Source of the DNA: Paradevosia sp036499825 | GTDB lineage: Bacteria; Pseudomonadota; Alphaproteobacteria; Rhizobiales; Devosiaceae | DNA: 64,000 nt | Direction: 5' to 3' | Assembly (NCBI GenBank): GCA_036499825.1 | Contig: DASYCZ010000026.1 | Coordinates: forward strand, 372,001 to 436,000 | Part shown: piece by piece, positions 61,526 to 64,000 of the stretch | Layout: the number at the start of each line of letters is the position of its first letter | Position numbering within the stretch: the stretch's first letter is position 1 | Position numbers and translations under genes: made by a program | Notes under the pieces: model-generated | What the model was told of the DNA's origin: nothing | Databases searched by the model: none | The model's input: the letters and a program-made list of their open reading frames with translations, nothing else

Positions 61526-62590
61526 ATGGCGTCGGTGAATATCGAAAATGTCAGCAAGTCCTTTGGTACGGTCAAAGTGCTGCATGACGTGTCGATCGAT
61601 ATCCAGGATGGCGAATTCGTTGCTCTGGTGGGGCCTTCGGGCTGCGGAAAATCGACGTTGCTGCGTCTGCTCGCCGGCCTCGATAGCGTCACCTCGGGGG
61701 AGGTGAAGATCGGCGGGCGAACCGTTAATGATGACGCGCCGCGCGCCCGCGACATCGCCATGGTTTTCCAGAGCTATGCGCTTTATCCCCATAAAACGGT
61801 AGAAGCCAATCTCGAATTCGCTCTGAAGTTGCGCGGCCTTCCGGTGGCCGAGCGTAGGGAAAAAGTGCGACGTGCCGCCGAAATCCTCAATCTTGAGCCG
61901 CTCCTCAAACGCTATCCCAAGCAACTCTCAGGCGGGCAGCGCCAGCGCGTCGCGATGGGACGCGCCATCGTACGCGATCCAAAGGTCTTTCTGTTCGACG
62001 AGCCGCTTTCAAATCTCGACGCGCAACTGCGTGTGCATGTCCGCGGTGAGATCAAGGAATTGCACGAGCGCCTGCGCACGACCATGATCTATGTCACGCA
62101 TGACCAGATCGAGGCGATGACGCTGGCCGACAAAATCGTGGTGCTGCGGAGCGGACGCATAGAACAGATCGGCTCGCCGCTCGAACTCTTCGATAGCCCC
62201 TGCAATATTTTCGTGGCCGGGTTTCTTGGCTCGCCCTCGATGAACTTCCTCGATGGCCGCATCGCGGCGGATGGCAAGAGCGTCGAGATCGACAACGTTG
62301 CAGCCTTCGCGCCTGAGGCGCTGCAGGGCGTCCTGTCAGGACAGGACGTGATCCTGGGTATCCGCCCGGAGCATATCGAGGTCGCGGACCAAGGCATTGC
62401 GGCGGAGGTCACGCTGGTCGAGCCCACTGGCTCCGACGTACAGCTAGTCGCGCGGCTCGGCAGCCAGAAAATCATCATCATCGTACATGGGCGGCTCAAT
62501 ATCGCGCGTGGCGATATCGTGCACTTGCGGGTCGATCCGGCTCAACTGCATGTTTTCGATAAGGCAACCGGATTGAGGATCGGGGCATGA
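61526..62590 (+). CDS. Sugar ABC transporter ATP-binding protein (UgpC/MsmK-type)
   Basis: A 354-aa ATPase with Walker A GPSGCGKST, signature LSGGQRQRVAMGR, Walker B VFLFDEPLSNLD and a MalK-type regulatory domain (about 235-354, LGIRPEHIEV). This branch serves carbohydrate importers, matching the two MalF/MalG-type permeases. The ATG at 61526 follows GGGAG. It overlaps the amidohydrolase gene by 4 nt (ATGA). Confidence 0.94.
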   Translation: MASVNIENVSKSFGTVKVLHDVSIDIQDGEFVALVGPSGCGKSTLLRLLAGLDSVTSGEVKIGGRTVNDDAPRARDIAMVFQSYALYPHKTVEANLEFALKLRGLPVAERREKVRRAAEILNLEPLLKRYPKQLSGGQRQRVAMGRAIVRDPKVFLFDEPLSNLDAQLRVHVRGEIKELHERLRTTMIYVTHDQIEAMTLADKIVVLRSGRIEQIGSPLELFDSPCNIFVAGFLGSPSMNFLDGRIAADGKSVEIDNVAAFAPEALQGVLSGQDVILGIRPEHIEVADQGIAAEVTLVEPTGSDVQLVARLGSQKIIIIVHGRLNIARGDIVHLRVDPAQLHVFDKATGLRIGA

Positions 62591-63417
62591 CTCAACGCAA
62601 CTACCCCTTGATCGACAGCCATGCACATGTGTTCGGGCCGTCCTACGCCTTCTCCAATCCTCCATCATATACGCCACACCCATCGCAACGCGGCACGGCG
62701 CAACAGTTCCTCGCCGTGCTCGATGCGCACGGCCTCGACTATGGTCTTGTGGTTGCCGCACAGCCCTATGGCACCGACAACAGCTGTATGCTGGATGCCA
62801 TCGCGGCATCGCGTGGTCGCCTGAAAGGTGTTGCTCTGGTCGACCCCAGCGCCGGCCTCGCCGCCTGGGAAGATATGCACCAGCGCGGCGTGATTGGTCT
62901 GCGCATCAACCTCACGACCTTTGGTCTCAAGGAGCTGATGCATCCCGAGGCGCAGAGACTCTTCGCGTTTGCAAAGGAAATCGGCTGGCTGCTGCAGGTT
63001 CATTGCAAGGGCGACGAACTCGTCGATGCGGTGCCGCTGCTGCGGCAGACGGGGCTTCGGCTGATGTTCGATCATTTCGGCCGGCCGGTGCTGGCAAAGG
63101 GACAAGGGCAACCGGGCTTCCAGGCGCTTCTCGAACTGGGTCGCAGTTCCGACGCCATCGTCAAACTGTCGGGGCCGTTCCGCTGCTCAATGGCGGGTGC
63201 CCCCTATGAGGATACGGATAGTTTCGTTGCGGCTGCCATCGAGGCGTTCACGCTCGACCGATGCGTCTGGGGGTCGGACTGGCCATTCGTGCCGTGGGAA
63301 GAGCGGGTCGATTATGGTCCGGTCTACCAAAGTCTCTACCGCTGGCTACCGGATGAGGCAGACCGCAAGCGTGTGCTGTCCGACAATCCGCTGAAGTTCT
63401 TCGGCTTCAAGCGGTAA
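62587..63417 (+). CDS. Amidohydrolase family 2 protein (lactonase/PDC hydrolase-like)
   Basis: A 276-aa TIM-barrel metal hydrolase of the COG3618 group, which includes 2-pyrone-4,6-dicarboxylate lactonase and L-fucono-lactonase. The metal motif is DSHAHVFG (His12, His14), with further ligands in LQVHCKGD, MFDHFGRP and WGSDWPF. Last gene of the sugar-type ABC operon, coupled to the ATPase gene by ATGA, so it probably opens a lactone of the imported compound (inference). Confidence 0.9.
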   Translation: MTQRNYPLIDSHAHVFGPSYAFSNPPSYTPHPSQRGTAQQFLAVLDAHGLDYGLVVAAQPYGTDNSCMLDAIAASRGRLKGVALVDPSAGLAAWEDMHQRGVIGLRINLTTFGLKELMHPEAQRLFAFAKEIGWLLQVHCKGDELVDAVPLLRQTGLRLMFDHFGRPVLAKGQGQPGFQALLELGRSSDAIVKLSGPFRCSMAGAPYEDTDSFVAAAIEAFTLDRCVWGSDWPFVPWEERVDYGPVYQSLYRWLPDEADRKRVLSDNPLKFFGFKR

Positions 63418-63436
63418 GCTGTTCCACCATGAAGAC

Positions 63437-63471
63437 AGGCCCGTGGAAAGTAAGTTCCCGCGGGCCTTTTG
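63437..63471 (+). terminator. Intrinsic terminator of the ABC/amidohydrolase operon
   Basis: A 10-bp stem (63437-63446 against 63458-63467, one T-G pair, 11-nt loop) runs into TTTT and then GCTTT. It lies between the operon and the convergent acyl-CoA synthetase gene. Confidence 0.75.
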
Positions 63472-63473
63472 CT

Positions 63474-64000
63474 TTATGCCTCGTCGACGACAATGAGGCC
63501 GTCCACCGCAATGGCGTTTTGTGCCGTCCACTTGATGGGGTTCACCTCGAAGGTGAAGCTCTGCCACGGCGCGCTCACGCAAAGCTGCGAAAAGTCAGCG
63601 ACGAACTGTGCCGCGGGATCGGATGGTGAGAGCGGCAGCGGGAGTCCTTTTTGAAGATTCCTGATGCGCAGCCGGTCGATGACCGAGGCGGCAGTCGCCG
63701 GATCGACAGGCGCGCGGACCGTGATCACGTCGGCGATGAGTTCGGTGAGGCCGCCACCCGCGCCACAGGCGATCATTACGCCGAAGACCGGATCGCGGAA
63801 GCCCGAAACGAGCAGCTCGACACCTTCTGCGTGCATTTCCTGGACATAGACGCCGTCCAATTTTACCGTGAGTGCATCGGCACGTGCGTTCAAACGCTTC
63901 CAGGCGGCGGACACCTCTTCCGGCGAGCGCAGGCCAATAGCCAGCAGGCCGGCCGCGGCACGATGGGTGACAGCGGGCGTGATGCCTTTCATCGCGACGC
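63474..64000 (-). CDS. Acyl-CoA synthetase (NDP-forming), C-terminal part, cut by window edge
   Basis: At least 175 codons are in the window, reading in from the right edge. The segment is the C-terminal ATP-grasp domain of acetate-CoA ligase-type (ADP-forming) enzymes: KGITPAVTHRAAAGLLAIGL, then YVQEMHAEGVELLVSGFRDPVFG and CGAGGGLTEL, ending with FEVNPIKW. In-frame codons continue to base 64000 (Val-Ala before the Met at 63992), so that Met is internal and the start lies outside. It is convergent with the amidohydrolase operon; the acyl substrate is unknown. Confidence 0.88.
   Translation of the reverse strand, partial: VAMKGITPAVTHRAAAGLLAIGLRSPEEVSAAWKRLNARADALTVKLDGVYVQEMHAEGVELLVSGFRDPVFGVMIACGAGGGLTELIADVITVRAPVDPATAASVIDRLRIRNLQKGLPLPLSPSDPAAQFVADFSQLCVSAPWQSFTFEVNPIKWTAQNAIAVDGLIVVDEA

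Noticed and set aside
63474..63992. Complete 172-aa protein starting at 63992
   Set aside because: The frame stays open to the window edge and the sequence is only the C-terminal ATP-grasp part of a longer enzyme.
1..64000. CRISPR, prophage, insertion sequence, tRNA or rRNA
   Set aside because: No repeat-spacer arrays, transposase or phage-like proteins, or recognisable RNA gene sequence were seen on either strand.

Overview
The window is a GC-rich (roughly 60-65 %), densely coded stretch of what looks like an alphaproteobacterial chromosome, probably Hyphomicrobiales and perhaps a Devosia-like lineage. The lineage guess is an inference from overall protein style, PHO boxes, EcfG-type promoters and several HTH-regulated ABC importers. 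No rRNA, tRNA, CRISPR array, insertion sequence or prophage gene was seen. About 59 protein genes are supported. GTG and TTG starts are common, and many gene pairs overlap by ATGA or GTGA.

Region 1 (1-12 kb) is mixed housekeeping: NADP-malic enzyme with a phosphotransacetylase-like tail (MaeB), AMP nucleosidase, a secreted Cys-rich protein, a MerA-like flavoprotein, a sulfite-oxidase-like molybdoenzyme, a glycosyltransferase, an epimerase-fold protein, a VasI/TagO-like secreted protein, a DUF2076 protein, a small lipoprotein and an inositol-monophosphatase-family enzyme. A strong plus-strand terminator near 4.1 kb has no protein gene in front of it and may end a small RNA.

Region 2 (11.5-18.2 kb) is an importer operon on the minus strand: binding protein, two permeases, ATPase, glycerophosphodiester phosphodiesterase and a P-loop kinase. 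Its promoter carries four PHO-box heptamers at exact 11-nt spacing, and a LacI regulator lies divergently. The logic resembles ugpBAECQ of enterics, but the transporter is of the PotABCD type.

Region 3 (18.2-26.9 kb) has a mannitol dehydrogenase family enzyme, a GH51 arabinofuranosidase, membrane and stress proteins (DUF2189, DUF883-like, hemolysin III, DUF892), a HugZ-like protein, Ogt and a LysR regulator. Two EcfG-type general-stress promoters are visible.

Region 4 (27.0-45.4 kb) is the most unusual part. Two paralogous Fe3+-type ABC importers (binding protein, ATPase, single fused permease) are each interleaved with a family III CoA-transferase and an enoyl-CoA hydratase-fold enzyme. The locus continues with a MaoC-like protein, a metallo-beta-lactamase-fold hydrolase, a third hydratase-fold enzyme, an aromatic-type aldehyde dehydrogenase and a thiamine-diphosphate enzyme. 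I read it as uptake and CoA-dependent breakdown of an unidentified organic acid, not iron transport.

Region 5 (45.4-58.1 kb) holds a hybrid histidine kinase with an N-terminal pseudo-receiver, next to a KaiC-like double ATPase. After these come a DHA2-type exporter with a divergent LysR gene, a Tim44-domain protein, sugar-acid type oxidoreductases (Gfo/Idh/MocA and an L-idonate dehydrogenase homologue), an AraC regulator, a methyltransferase and a ChaC-like gamma-glutamylcyclotransferase.

Region 6 (58.1-64 kb) is a sugar-type ABC operon (permease, permease, binding protein, ATPase) ending in a metal-dependent amidohydrolase or lactonase. The window ends inside a convergent acyl-CoA synthetase (NDP-forming) gene.
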